A stretch of DNA of 37,118 nucleotides from contig JABUQX010042105.1 in assembly GCA_015478945.1 (NCBI GenBank), positions 1 through 37,118 of the forward strand. The letters are read 5' to 3'. A program made the position numbers and the translations under genes. The notes under the pieces were generated by a model, which ran no database searches, had not been told where the DNA came from, and was given only the letters and a program-made list of their open reading frames with translations. This document shows positions 11,666-21,689 of the stretch, piece by piece (within the stretch, counting starts at the first letter, position 1; every line of letters begins with the position of its first letter). The DNA is from Trachelipus rathkii. Lineage: Eukaryota; Arthropoda; Malacostraca; Isopoda; Trachelipodidae.

Positions 11666-12969
11666 TACCGTAAAGTGGGGCAAATGGGAACGAAATTGGG
11701 TGTTTCAAAAGTGCTAAGGTTGTAGTTCCTATATTACTTTACTTTTTTGAAATTTGTTTTTTACCATGAGATAACTTCATCATTTGGGCATACAAATACT
11801 ATGGTTATGTAGGTTTATATATTATATGGTTAATTTTATAGCTTTTGAAATCAGTCGTTTTCAATTGCCCCACGATTTTTGATGGTGGGGCAATTGGGAA
11901 CAACTTTTTTTGAAGGCTTGTTTAACATAATATTTTATAATTTTATATAATTATTATAGAAATTTATTATTTTTCAACACCAGGTTAATAAAAGAAATGC
12001 ATTTACATACCTTTTATTTCCTCAAAAAATGGGTTATTAGAGAATATATTGATTTTGAAAATACCTACTAAATTTAAAGTAACTTTTTTGAAATAAAACT
12101 GTAGTTTAAGTAAATAAAAAAGTAGTTATGTAAAGTAACTATACACCGTACATATATAGAGTAATAATAATAATAATTAATTATTTATTCATTAAACAAC
12201 CCTTAGCTAACTATCTGACTTTACCCTCAAAGGTATTTTTAAACATTAATTTATTTTTTCTTATGTTCAATAAAGTACATTTTTGTACAAAGGATTTTTC
12301 ATTTGTAATGCTTATATCAGGTATGTCAGGTAACCTAAATGAGACAGAGTTTGCAACATCTTTGTGAACTCTTTACACGCCTATAGTATTAATTGTTAAA
12401 AAGTTTAATTAATTGTTAAGTTTTATGCTAAATTAATTGTTAAAATAGGGAGAAAAAGAATAGTTTGCAATACATGTTAATATGCTATAAATTAAAATAT
12501 TATAGTATTAGTGGAACATTTGTTTGCCACACACATTTTTATCTTGTTCCCATTTGCCCCACAAAATACGCACTTCCCTGTTTTCAATTGCCCCACTTTA
12601 CTATTTTTAAAATAAAACACAAGCAAGATTTACCTAACAGGTTTCAGGTATCTCAATGGCTTCCAAAGGGTTCCTTTTCACTTTTATTATTTATTGTATC
12701 TTCAGCGTTATTTTGTATTTACGCTACAACTCTTAGCATTTGAACAATTTATTTGCAAAAAATATATGTTCTTAAAAAAAAAAAGAAAATCAAAATTAAC
12801 AGAAAATAAACCAAAGGTTTTATAAAAACTTAATTCCTTAGACATTTTACATACATTATTAATGGTTTGTATTTACTAAATGTACGTTTTTAAGAGGTTT
12901 TTAGCCCCTGTTCCCAATTGCCCCACATGTTCCCAATTGCCCCACGTGTTTTCAATTACCCCACTTTAC

Positions 12970-12973
<4 letters not shown>
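11666..12973. mobile_element. Non-autonomous TIR element (MITE-like), TA-flanked
   Basis: The left end reads TACCGTAAAGTGGGGCAAAT and the right end is its inverse, ATTACCCCACTTTACGGTA, giving a terminal inverted repeat of about 15 exact bases continuing imperfectly to about 27. Both ends are flanked by TA, as expected for the Tc1/mariner/pogo superfamily. Inside there is no transposase frame. The motif GTGGGGCAATTGGGAAC or its inverse recurs at 11857-11873, 11885-11901, about 12545-12562, about 12579-12596, and as three tandem units at 12908-12964. The sequence TTCAATTGCCCCACTTTACTA at 12583-12603 looks like an inner copy of the right end, so nesting of two elements is possible. The repeated motif may be a transposase-binding site (inferred). 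Confidence 0.8.
11857..11901. repeat. 17-bp inverted repeat hairpin inside the TIR element
   Basis: GTTTTCAATTGCCCCAC and GTGGGGCAATTGGGAAC face each other across an 11-base loop. The arms match at 15 of 17 positions. They use the same motif as the element's termini. Confidence 0.85.

Positions 12974-13022
<49 letters not shown>
12974..13022. repeat. (TA)n microsatellite
   Basis: Pure TA repeat of about 49 bases, starting immediately at the right terminus of the TIR element. The IYIYIY peptides read through it are artefacts. Confidence 0.95.
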
Positions 13023-13024
<2 letters not shown>

Positions 13025-13112
13025 AGAACAAGCAACAGCAGAAGCCAAATTTAAAGACTCGAAAAGTACTAAATCCATAGAGTTAGCAGTGCCCACTTAT
13101 AAAAATTATATA

Positions 13113-13114
13113 TA

Positions 13115-13170
<56 letters not shown>
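13113..13170. repeat. (TA)n microsatellite
   Basis: Pure TA repeat of about 55 bases. The minus-strand 145-codon frame that crosses it owes its C-terminal half to this repeat. Confidence 0.95.
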
Positions 13171-13174
<4 letters not shown>

Positions 13175-13537
13175 ATAGAGGTAAAGAATATATGAAATAT
13201 ATAGTATTATTATATATATATAGAAGAGGCATAAATGAGAGAAGAGGGTAAAACAGAATAGTACTAATTGTTATAATTGGACAAAGCATGTGTACTTTTG
13301 TTGCCGAGGGAGGACAAAAAGATGAACTCTGCATTTTTTCGCAAAATGGACTGACCATCTTGACCTTTTGGAAATTGCAATTTTCCTCCCCTCTGTATAA
13401 CACTGGCCAGTTGGTAGGATAAGTGTTGTCTATGTCCTGGACAATTGGTGTGGAGTATATTCTCTGTTTGACCCTCTGTTTTCTCGTGTTGTCATTGCTT
13501 CTGGCCCCGGCGCCCGGCATTTCGAAGGTCTTCTTAC
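13171..13537. other. Unassigned, more complex sequence with open minus-strand frame
   Basis: Minus-strand frame containing GEENCNFQKVKMVSPFCEKM (about 13319-13400) is open and not low-complexity, but I recognise no family. It lies downstream of the first-exon candidate at 13538-13672 and could be intronic or part of an old element. Confidence 0.35.
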
Positions 13538-13672
13538 GGGTTGGCCACTACTCCTACAATTCAAAAGCCGCCCATGAGCTATGTCCGTTTTGAAATCGGA
13601 AGTGGCATGTCTTTTTTCGAGGAGGACCTTTGCGCTCACATTTGGACCCGTTCTTAGTATAACAGCAGCCAT
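13538..13672 (-). CDS. Candidate first coding exon of an unknown gene
   Basis: ATG at 13672 (context TGTCATGG) opens 45 codons to a strong donor CCC|GTAAGAAG, exon end 13538, phase 0. The peptide begins MAAVILRTGPNVSAKVLLEK and is rich in Arg/Lys and Ser/Ala with no early acidic residues, as in mitochondrial presequences, but that is only suggestive. The island 13280-13960 is GC-richer than the surroundings and contains possible promoter material upstream on the minus strand (13680-13950, with CCAATCGG-type boxes). No downstream exon could be identified past the (TA)n tracts. Alternative: part of an unrecognised repeat. Confidence 0.28.
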
Positions 13673-13679
13673 GACAAGC

Positions 13680-14220
13680 TAAGGTCCAAACAAATAAAAA
13701 AGATAGCGAGTTGTTACCATTTTCTGACTTGAAGTTGCATATCCAGTAGAAGCTCAGTGAGCGATATCCGCCAGATCAACTCCTGCCCATGTACGTGGTA
13801 TGCCTGTACAACCCAAATGGCCGCTCGGATTATCAACGATATGTTTTCCTTAGCTTCAGCCCACGGCTGCGGCACCTATCGGTTGGTCAATACAGCATAA
13901 TTGGAGAATAGGTGTACCGAGCTTATCAACCAACGTTATGGCAACTACAATCAGGGTAGACTTCTATCAACCCAATCATTCATAGCTTCCCCTTCCCTCT
14001 CTCTTTAGATCTTTTTCATCCTTGAATGTGATTCCTTTCAGTCTATTTGGAGCGCACAGTTGGATGTCAAAGAGAATCCCCTTTTCTCCCTCAAAACAAC
14101 CTGCCAAGACCATGACAAGAACGCAGTATCAAAAAAAAGATCCCTGTAATTCTTTATTGGAACCAGCACGAAAAGGTATACCGTACTTCAGAATGTTATA
14201 TAAATAACACACTTGTCTGT
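13680..14220. other. GC-richer stretch, possible promoter side of 13538-13672
   Basis: Balanced base composition with a CCGATAGGTGCCGCAGCC segment on the minus strand near 13870. A 61-codon forward frame at 14022-14207 shows no family. I see no TATA box that I would defend. Confidence 0.3.
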
Positions 14221-14231
14221 ATATATAGTAC

Positions 14232-14365
14232 CTATATATATATATATATATAATATATATATTATATACTATATATTAATTATTATATATATATATAATA
14301 TATATATATATAAATATATATAGATATATATATATAGTATATATATAATAATATATATAGATATT
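14232..14365. repeat. (TA)n microsatellite tract
   Basis: Imperfect TA repeats with ATATAGATATAT variants. Confidence 0.95.
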
Positions 14366-14514
14366 AAATACTAACCTCAAAAATAGAGAAGCTGATGGGA
14401 AAATATGCAATGTATTTTTGGTAAAAAATTTCTGTTCACCAAAGAACACTGTCAATTCAAAGATATATCACTTATTAGCTGGGAATAAATATATATATAT
14501 ATTATATATATATG

Positions 14515-14660
14515 TTTTTTTTTTTTTTTTTTTTGATTAGTGTATTGAAGAGCCCCCCACGGCTCACAATGAAGCGGCCACACTGGCTGATAAAATCACA
14601 CCATGGGCAAGGGCCCGTCATATATAATGTCTCAATTGTCAGAAGAAAGATTTGATGGTG
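14515..14660 (-). mobile_element. Possible 3' end of a retroposed element with poly(A) tail
   Basis: On the minus strand a GC-richer block (GGGCCCTTGCCCATGGTGTG, then GAGCCGTGGGGGGCTC) ends at AATCA followed by an A-run of about 19 (complement of 14515-14534) and a (TA)n tract. A unique block ending in poly(A) inside AT repeats is the usual look of a LINE or SINE 3' end. No coding remains are recognised, so the class is unknown. GAGCCccccacGGCTC is also a short hairpin. Confidence 0.4.
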
Positions 14661-14985
14661 AAATGAATATTCAGTCAGTTCAAAATAAATAAAAACTAAA
14701 TAAAATTTATCCTTGCATTGTTAATAGTCCTAAGATTACATATCAAAATCAAATGTTAATAAAGAATATTCACTTCTTGAAGATACAAGAAAATAGTGTT
14801 ATCTGCTAAGTGGAAGATGCAGATAAGATTTGGAAGTTGTTATGCGACCGTAAAAGGTAGGAAAAATGAACGACAGCGAATAGGGTCAGATGGGAACAAT
14901 CAATTGAAGATATGATGAACAGATTGCGGGGTGTGGCGACTTGGCAAATTGCCAAATAAGTAATCTCGGTGACATAGTCAGTGAT
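14661..14985. other. Unassigned AT-rich stretch
   Basis: No recognisable frame, repeat or RNA. It lies between the poly(A)-tailed block and the GC-richer island at 14990-15300. Confidence 0.4.
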
Positions 14986-15062
14986 TTGAATGCGCTCAAA
15001 AGGGAAGTGCAAGTATTCACCTCATGTTAAGCGCTTTCGTCTGTGGGAGGAAGACCACTCAC

Positions 15063-15264
15063 CGATGTTCGGCTGTATGTTTCTGAGTTTCCTTCCCCTC
15101 CGATCACTCGTCACTACTTGCGCAACAAGATCGGGAACCCCGTGCGGAGAGCAGGAAGTAATCAGTAGATGGAAGTCGGCCTTCGAATGGCATCCGGAGG
15201 TACCTGCGAAACAACTCCGAAGAAGAGGAGGCGGCCATTTGGCCTCTCTGTCAGCGATTTTCAT
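15063..15264 (-). CDS. Candidate exon or first exon in a GC-rich island, unknown gene
   Basis: The minus strand has a strong donor CATCG|GTGAGTGG (exon end about 15063). It also has two possible starts. One frame (15022-15264) begins MKIADREAKWPPPLLRSCFA and stays open through the donor. Another ATG at 15238 has an excellent Kozak context (CCAAATGGCC) and encodes MAASSSSELFRRYLRMPFEG but stops at 15104. A pyrimidine-rich acceptor-like TTGTTTCGCAG is also present at about 15211. The mix of signals suggests a real 5' exon, but I recognise neither peptide, and the overlapping forward frame is equally long. Confidence 0.22.
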
Positions 15265-15380
15265 TGCCAGTTTACCCCTACTGATGAGAGGGAGTCCAAC
15301 ATAAATAATTTTTTTCTTACGGGAGTGAGAAGTCGAAGAATAATGTTGTACAGCTGATACATTACGTTTTTTAGAATTAA

Positions 15381-15415
15381 GGGTTTTATAGCGCCTTGTA
15401 GGCGCTAAAGCGATT
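15381..15415. repeat. Short perfect hairpin TAGCGCC/GGCGCTA
   Basis: TAGCGCCTTGTAGGCGCTA forms a 7-bp GC-rich stem with a 5-base loop in otherwise AT-rich DNA. No U-tract of terminator type follows and no function is evident. Confidence 0.5.
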
Positions 15416-15489
15416 TTTCTGAAAATTTAAATAACGAATATGAGTTGATCTTGGTTAAAGATTAGAATTCGAGAAAGGGGCAATCATTA

Positions 15490-16165
15490 TAGCTTAATTC
15501 TGCTGTAAAAAATTGAAGCTAAGGGGAAAGGGTATGGGAGATGTTGCGGTCAGGAAAGACAGGCAGATGCGCCCACACTGGTCCCTCTATTTTAGAAGCT
15601 CGTCAGTAAACCACTGGAGTAAATCGATGAACTGCGGCTCGAGACAGGTAATGATGCTTTAACAGGGCAGCAGGATGGCTAGATTTGGAGAGAGATTGGT
15701 GTGAATGTGTGTGGTAAGGAGGAGGGATAATAGCCAAGGTTTGTACCCTTCGTCAAAAGAGAAAGGCAGCACCCTTTGAAAAGGATGAATTAAGAAGATT
15801 AAAGATGTTATTAAAGATGAAGTAGCCAGGACCAGTAAAGAATTTGAGGTACCCCTGCAGAATCGTGTCAGGAGCAGAACGGTATTGGGGTTTGAAAACG
15901 AGATAACTTGTACAACATGATGTATTCTCTCGAAGAGGAAGTGGCATCACATTGATTCAAACTACAAGGCTCACGGGGGGACGATCGAAAGGTTTCTGTG
16001 GAGATACGAAACGCTTCGTTTTGGATGGGATCTAACAGGTTGTTGTAGTAGTGTTGTGGAGGCCCTGACCATATATTGCACTGAGCATAAATCCAGGTCG
16101 ATCGGATATAGGGCTACGGTAAAGACGTAAAAGGGATTTGCGATCTAGCACCCCAAAGATCTTTG
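15490..16165 (-). mobile_element. LINE fragment: reverse-transcriptase C-terminus plus RNase H remains
   Basis: On the minus strand, DRKSLLRLYR (about 16114-16145) and, one frame over, LLDPIQNEAFRISTETFRSSP (read in two parts, about 15978-16041) are the characteristic C-terminal region of jockey/I-group non-LTR reverse transcriptases, where a conserved DPIQNxxLR..GAFRTSP block follows the RT domain. REYIMLYKLSRFQT follows at about 15895-15935. Further on, traces around 15540-15620 and FFTAELS (about 15493-15515) match the RNase H domain that follows RT in I-group elements. Frames shift several times and stops are frequent, so it is inactive. Both ends are missing: upstream it stops at a (TA)n tract (16180). 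The RNase H assignment is less certain than the RT one. Confidence 0.8.
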
Positions 16166-16181
16166 AGGCTGATAGTTAGTA

Positions 16182-16183
16182 TA

Positions 16184-16222
<39 letters not shown>

Positions 16223-16480
16223 TAAATATATATATAAATTATATATATATATATATATATATAATTAGTATATATATATATAATATTAACTATATAGTAT
16301 TATATATATAGTATAGTATATACACACACATGACTGTATGCATGTTCAATATATATATAATATATAATATATATATTATTATATATATATTATATATATA
16401 TTATATATATATATATAGTATATATATATATATAATATATAGATTATATAGTATAATAATATATAGATATATATTATACT
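16182..16480. repeat. (TA)n microsatellite tract, interrupted
   Basis: Two TA-rich blocks separated by TATACACACACATGACTGTATGCATG (about 16319-16344). It borders the LINE fragment. Confidence 0.95.
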
Positions 16481-17020
16481 AATTAATGATTTTTCAAAAT
16501 ATATGTGTGGTATCGTAAATAAAAATGTATATTTTGCAAAAAGAGCACGAATTATAAAAGTTGCTTCACGCTATATATATATATATATATATTATTATTA
16601 AACATAATAAACATTGTAAAAAAAAAAAAAAAATTTTTTTTGGAGTTGGGCGTCAAATCAAAATGAGGATAAAAATAAATCGGTTGACTGCATTGATTTT
16701 CAAGTACGTTGAGCAGGCGATAGGGTTATTTTTACGAAAATATACAAAAATACATATTAATTTTACACATTTTCCTACATAACAATATGAACATACACAC
16801 GTAAAAAAACTTTTATAATAATAAAAGAATAAAATTACTATTTCACGCACAAAATCAAATTTTGAGAAGAGAGCCTCCCCAACGCCCATTTCTCGCCATG
16901 TCTGAAAGAATACTGACTCATTTTTTGGCAGTATGAGATATTAATAGAGTATAAATCGATACTTTTAGAGATTTATTAAAAAAAAAAATCGCAAAAATCG
17001 AGTTATTCGACCCTGCCAGG
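16481..17020. other. Unassigned AT-rich stretch
   Basis: Contains short A/T homopolymers (16618-16641, 16979-16988) and a small (TA)n at 16573-16592. The short frames are not supported by any family. Confidence 0.4.
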
Positions 17021-17066
17021 CGTAAGAAAAACGGTTCACCTCAGCTGACCGCTCTGTAGGACTTAA
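17021..17066. repeat. Diverged copy of the motif at 11345-11395
   Basis: AAAAACGGTTCACC, then CTGACCGCTCTGTAGGACTTA, aligned with the 11.35-kb copy apart from small indels. The inner part keeps an imperfect inverted repeat, GGTTCACCTCAGCTGACC. Confidence 0.45.
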
Positions 17067-17479
17067 AGGGTTAAGGGAAAGGTTGGTTAGGTTATATGGA
17101 TGGGCTTGTGTATCATATAGTACCCATATATTTAGGACAAAGCCAAATTGGCTGGTTTTTATTACATTTATTTGCATATGACAATAACTTAGTTTTTAAG
17201 GTATGTAGATGGTTTGGGTATCATATATTAATTTTTTTTTTACTAAGAAAAATTTGGTGGATTTTAGTACAGAATTTAACAAGCCCTTCAGGGTGCTTTG
17301 TGGATTTTTCCTTTGCCCTTTACTATTTGTGTTGGACTGGGACAGCTCTCGATAGTCCATGTGGCTTCTTACTGTCTCTATATTTCTAATGTTCTAATTT
17401 ATGCTGCTTCAGATTTACCACTGTTTTCTTGTGAAAACTTTTTCAGTATTTGTTGTGGATAGAAAGGATGGAATCCACA

Positions 17480-18410
17480 TGCATTGAATCCAACTATTGT
17501 TAGTCTTTCACCTCTTGCATTTATTTCATGCATTGTATGAAAAGTAAACTATGGAATCCTGGTTTTTGTAGGATGGTGTAGCACTTTCCAGGACCTAGCT
17601 TCCAATTAGTAAGGACTTTACTCCACACATTTTTTGGAGGAGCAAAAATTGCTACATCTAGTGTGTGGAATGAGGAGGCAAGAAGCGCACTTATATTATT
17701 TGTCTTGCACAACTTTAGTACTTAAATGTTTGTGTGAAGGCAGATTATCAACCAAACCAGTCTGTTGTTTTGTTATACCTAGTATATACCTACAGGTCTG
17801 TTTGTAGGTAATGCAAGAATTCTGGACACTCTTGCCTTATAAACCACATAGGGGTTAAGGTATAGCCTATCAACTGTAAATAACAAATATTGATGTTTTT
17901 GACACTAATGACTCAGCATGCTTCTATCCTCTACAGAATATTTGCAATTGTGCTTTAGGAATATCATCAGAGATTTGTTTCATCATAGTTTATTATATGA
18001 ATTGGGGTTATCTTCTCACTATAGATTTTAGTCTATTAGAAGATTCTTTTAATTTCTCCCATTTTTAAAGATCTTTGGTGAGATATATTCTGGCATATTT
18101 GTTTGGTTAGAATATTTGAATGTCTTTGCAATTTTCCACTAACCCGGTCAAAACCTGGCCTATTATTCTTAAAGATATGTACAAATCTAGAAGACTTGTC
18201 ATGATTATATTTGACAAAAGTTGCATAACTGCCCTGATGTCAGAGCCATACCAAAATTCCCTTATTTGGCTAGTTCAATGTTATTGCCATCCTCTGAACT
18301 TTGAGGAGGGCAGGTTTTCTGGTGTTTGGGATCTTCCAGTCTTCTTTGGTATAGACTCATTTTTGAAATGTTATCTTTGTGCTGCCTGTCCAAATGACAT
18401 GCCTTCTTGA
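17480..18410 (-). pseudogene. Remains of a pogo/Tigger-like DDE transposase
   Basis: Read across minus-strand frames from 18410 down: KKTGRSQTPEN (about 18325-18360), GMALTSGQLCNF (about 18213-18250), FKNNRPGFDRV (about 18138-18172), YDETNL (about 17970-17987, the first catalytic Asp region), PYVVYKARVS (about 17840-17870), DNLPSH (about 17732-17750, the DN of the DDE domain), VVQ..NNISALL, then LDVAIFAPPKNVWSKVLTNW (about 17602-17660). This order matches the DDE_1 superfamily endonucleases (pogo/Tigger/jerky-like), in which the DN box is followed by HLTQPLDVxFFxPxK. In the window the PLDV box is partly eroded. The longest open piece is 63 codons; the rest is broken by stops and frameshifts. 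No flanking TIRs were identified by eye. Confidence 0.8.
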
Positions 18411-18484
18411 ATTACCAACAATGTTTGTGCCATATCCTCTTCAGAATAGGATAGCCTGTTTGAAATTGTAATTTGAAAAAAATT

Positions 18485-18625
18485 TATTCCCAACCCAATT
18501 GATTAATTTATTTAATTATTATTTTATTATTATTATTATTTATTCCCAACCCAATTAATTAATTTATTTAATAATTATTATTATTATTATTTATTATTAT
18601 TTATCATCATTATTATTATTAATAT
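18485..18625. repeat. (TTA)n / ATT-rich repeat with internal duplication
   Basis: TATTATTATT-type trinucleotide repeats. The segment TTATTCCCAACCCAATT occurs twice (18484 and 18541), so the block arose by a duplication of about 57 bases. Confidence 0.85.
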
Positions 18626-18629
18626 AGGT

Positions 18630-19250
18630 ATATATAAAAAAAAAAAATTAGAATGGCTACTATTAGGTGAGTAAAAATAATAATAATGTCCAATTTGGTA
18701 ATTTACCCCACAAATTTCAGTATCCTTACTCACCCTGCCCAATTCTAAGATTCTTTAGCCATTTTGCTGCGAGGTGATGTCAAAGTTTGAATGCCTAGAC
18801 TCCATTTTTGAGTGCAATACATTTTATTAATTTTTAGGGTGAATCATCTTGCATATTTGAAATAAATTAATTGAAATTAATTTTTATTTGCTAAATAGAC
18901 GCCCTTGTAAGTGTCAGCATATGAGCTTTAAAATTTATTGGGAATGTCTTGTCAAATTTAAAAGTTAGTTATCCATTTCACAGTATTAGGGAGAGGGGGG
19001 GGGAGTATGAGAATTTAGATTTTTATTTACTTGAGTTAATCCTTTCATTATTAATAAAGTATAGACTTACTTTGTAAATAAATGTGACCAGCATATTTTG
19101 TTCTTTCTTGAAATTTATGGGGCCAGAATTATTAATTTGGGACAAATATTAAAACTATGCAATTCTTTGTAGCTAAAGTTTGAGCTCTTTCCACAATATT
19201 TCCCAAGGTTGATTTTAAATTAGTTTAAGGTAAGGGAGTCTTCAAAAGTG
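18630..19250. other. Unassigned AT-rich stretch
   Basis: No gene recognised. A G-run at 18996-19003 and A-run near 18640 are the only simple features. Confidence 0.4.
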
Positions 19251-19254
19251 TGTG

Positions 19255-19440
19255 TGTACTATATATATATACTATATCTAACCTATATCCTATACTACTA
19301 TCACTATAATATACTACTTACTATATATATATATATATATATATACTATATATATATATAACTCTATATTACCTATATATCCACTACTAGCTATATACCT
19401 ATACTACTATATCACTCCATACTATAGTATAACATTCTTT
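19255..19440. repeat. Degenerate TA/TAC low-complexity tract
   Basis: (TA)n broken at irregular places by single C bases (CTATATCCTATACTACTATC). The same texture recurs at 19650-19940. Confidence 0.9.
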
Positions 19441-19649
19441 TCCACTACAAGCTTCAGCGCAGTTGCAAGTTGCTCCGATCCGCTGCAGCATGCATTTTTA
19501 GACACTTCAAGAAAGGAATAAGAACATACCACCGACTACACTCATTTTTCACATAAAGGAACGACAACAGAGTACAATCAGACACTTGACAACAGGTATC
19601 CACTATTTTTTTTAACTTTTCTTCTTAAACGATTTCTGCCTATTCTCTT

Positions 19650-19945
19650 CAATATATATACTCTACTACTATACCATTCAACTATACTATAATATAATCA
19701 TCACCTCACTACTCACCTATATAATATATATCCCCTATCTATATATACTATATATATATTATATATATAGGTGAGCCCTTATATATAATCACGGTATATA
19801 TACTACCACTAACATCACTACCATATACTATACTAATATATTATATATCTTACTATTATACTATATATATATATAATCAACATCACTCACCATATATATC
19901 AAAAATATTATAATATATATATATATAATACTTATCTATATATAT
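19650..19945. repeat. Degenerate TA/TAC low-complexity tract
   Basis: Same composition as 19255-19440. The 210 bases between them are of normal complexity but unassigned. Confidence 0.9.
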
Positions 19946-20590
19946 TTCTACTCAGTACTGTTACCTAAAAATAACCCATTTTCCATATTTTCGGCTATAA
20001 CTATTAATATTTTACATATCTTCACTTTTATAATCATTTCTTAAACACTAGGAACACATAACATAGTAAAAATTTATTTGGGCTTTAAAATCATCTAAGT
20101 AACTATCTACGCAACAAAGAGAAGAGTATATCCACATCATGCAAATTGTAGCTCCACTTGTTATGACAAAATAACCCATCCCCAAAAACCTTCTCTAGAG
20201 TGGCAATATGCTGTTATTAGTTATTAGAAGTATGTTTACACCCTCGCTTTCCATTCTTAACTTACATATTAAATGAAATACAGAAAAAACACTTTAAAAA
20301 AAAAAAAAAAACATCAACATTTAAACATACAGACAACCACCAACGAATTTTAATTACCCCCTGTTCAAAATACACTGAATTATGTAATGTTGTTGACACC
20401 GCATGGTCTAACCTTCGTTATGCCACGCCACTTCTTGTTTCTTCTTACTTTCTCTTAGCACTCCATCATGCGCTTCAGTCCCACCCCACCCCCAGGTATC
20501 CCTATCCCAATGCTGGCCACTACTTTCCTGCAGGTACTCCTTCCCAGCTACTCTCTTCCATAACTTTCTCACCGATCATATTATTCTCGA
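19946..20590. other. Unassigned stretch
   Basis: AT-rich at first, becoming C-rich after 20400 as it runs into the tandem-repeat region. A16-17 homopolymer near 20295-20311. No gene recognised. Confidence 0.4.
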
Positions 20591-20599
20591 GCCATCGTT

Positions 20600-21560
20600 T
20601 TTCGTATGATGTCATCATGCTTTTAGACTACTGCCATGTCATCCCCCTCCATACGTCCACGCTCTTGCTTGCAGGCCGCTCGAGCCCTCACTCTCTTCTC
20701 CGAGCCTACCCTTTCATGTATGATTCCCCTCGACGTGCTCATGCCGTCTTTCACTCGACGCACTTTTTTAACCCACTGCCACCCCTACCCCTCATGTTCT
20801 ATCCTTCAACATACTCACTGCCACCTCACCACACCCAGCTACTTTCAACGCCTCATTACCTAAATACTTCAACTCAGATCACTCTTCTGAGCGTGTTTCC
20901 TCATGAAATGTCATCACTTAGCATAACTTTTCCTATGTTTCCAGCTACTTTTAATGCTTCTAGCTGTTTTTCATCGTAACTTTCCTGAGCGTCTTTCTGT
21001 ATATGATCATCAACTCCCCACTCGCACTACCTTTCCTGAGATTTTCCTGTATCATCGTACATCCACTACCAGCATCACCTTTCCAAGCTACTTCAATGCT
21101 CTCCAGCTCTTCATGCCTAAGCCTCGCCCTCTCTCTCCATGCACCATTTCCTCCGAGTGCATCATGATAACTTCCTGACATTATTCGTATGCGTCATCAC
21201 TCAGTACTACCTTGTTCTGAGCAGTAAATCTCTGTGGTTAAACAATAAAATACTTCAATGCTTTTAGCTGTTTTCATGTACATTCTTGAGTGCTCATGTA
21301 TTTTCCTGAGCGTTTTCAGTATGATGTCATCACTCAACTACTTTCCTGAGCTACTTTCCATGTTTCCATCTACTTTCAATTTTTCTCAATGCTTCTAGCT
21401 GTTTTCATGTACATTCCTGAGTGCTCATGTACCTTCCTGAGCATTTTCCATATGATGTCATCACTCAACTACTACTTTCCTGAGCAACTTTCCATGTTTC
21501 CCAGCTACTTTCATGAGTGTTTTTCATATGAATTCAATCACTGGCTACTTTCATGTACGC
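20600..21560. repeat. Diverged tandem repeat, unit about 131 bp
   Basis: The clearest pair has AGCTGTTTTCATGTACATTC starting at about 21266 and 21397, 131 bases apart. Each is followed by TGAGTGCTCATGTA, CCTGAGC, ATGATGTCATCACTCAACTA and TTTCCATGTTTCC. More diverged units with ATGTCATCA/TTTCCTGAGC recur back to about 20608. The forward frames of 60-120 codons here are products of the repeat (Ser/Phe/His/Pro rich, different frames in different units) and are not called. Confidence 0.8.
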
Positions 21561-21656
21561 TTGTGAGGCCTCAATGCACGATTCCTATACTTTTTTATGT
21601 GAGGTTTTCTGATAACATCTTTGCAACTTTTGGTTATTTTAAACATTACAACTCTA

Positions 21657-21684
<28 letters not shown>
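21657..21684. repeat. Poly(T) run
   Basis: T-run of about 28. It could be the poly(A) tail of a minus-strand retroposed element extending over the repeat region, but no coding remains support this. Confidence 0.7.
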
Positions 21685-21687
<3 letters not shown>

Positions 21688-21689
21688 GA

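Noticed and set aside
12880..13115. Two forward frames with IYIYIY runs
   Set aside because: Read through a (TA)n tract and the TIR-element terminus.
14805..15012. 68-codon minus-strand frame upstream of the GC island
   Set aside because: No family signature, and no splice or start context that favours it over chance.
20617..21688. Several forward and reverse frames of 70-120 codons
   Set aside because: Open because the 131-bp tandem repeat is stop-poor; different repeat units use different frames.
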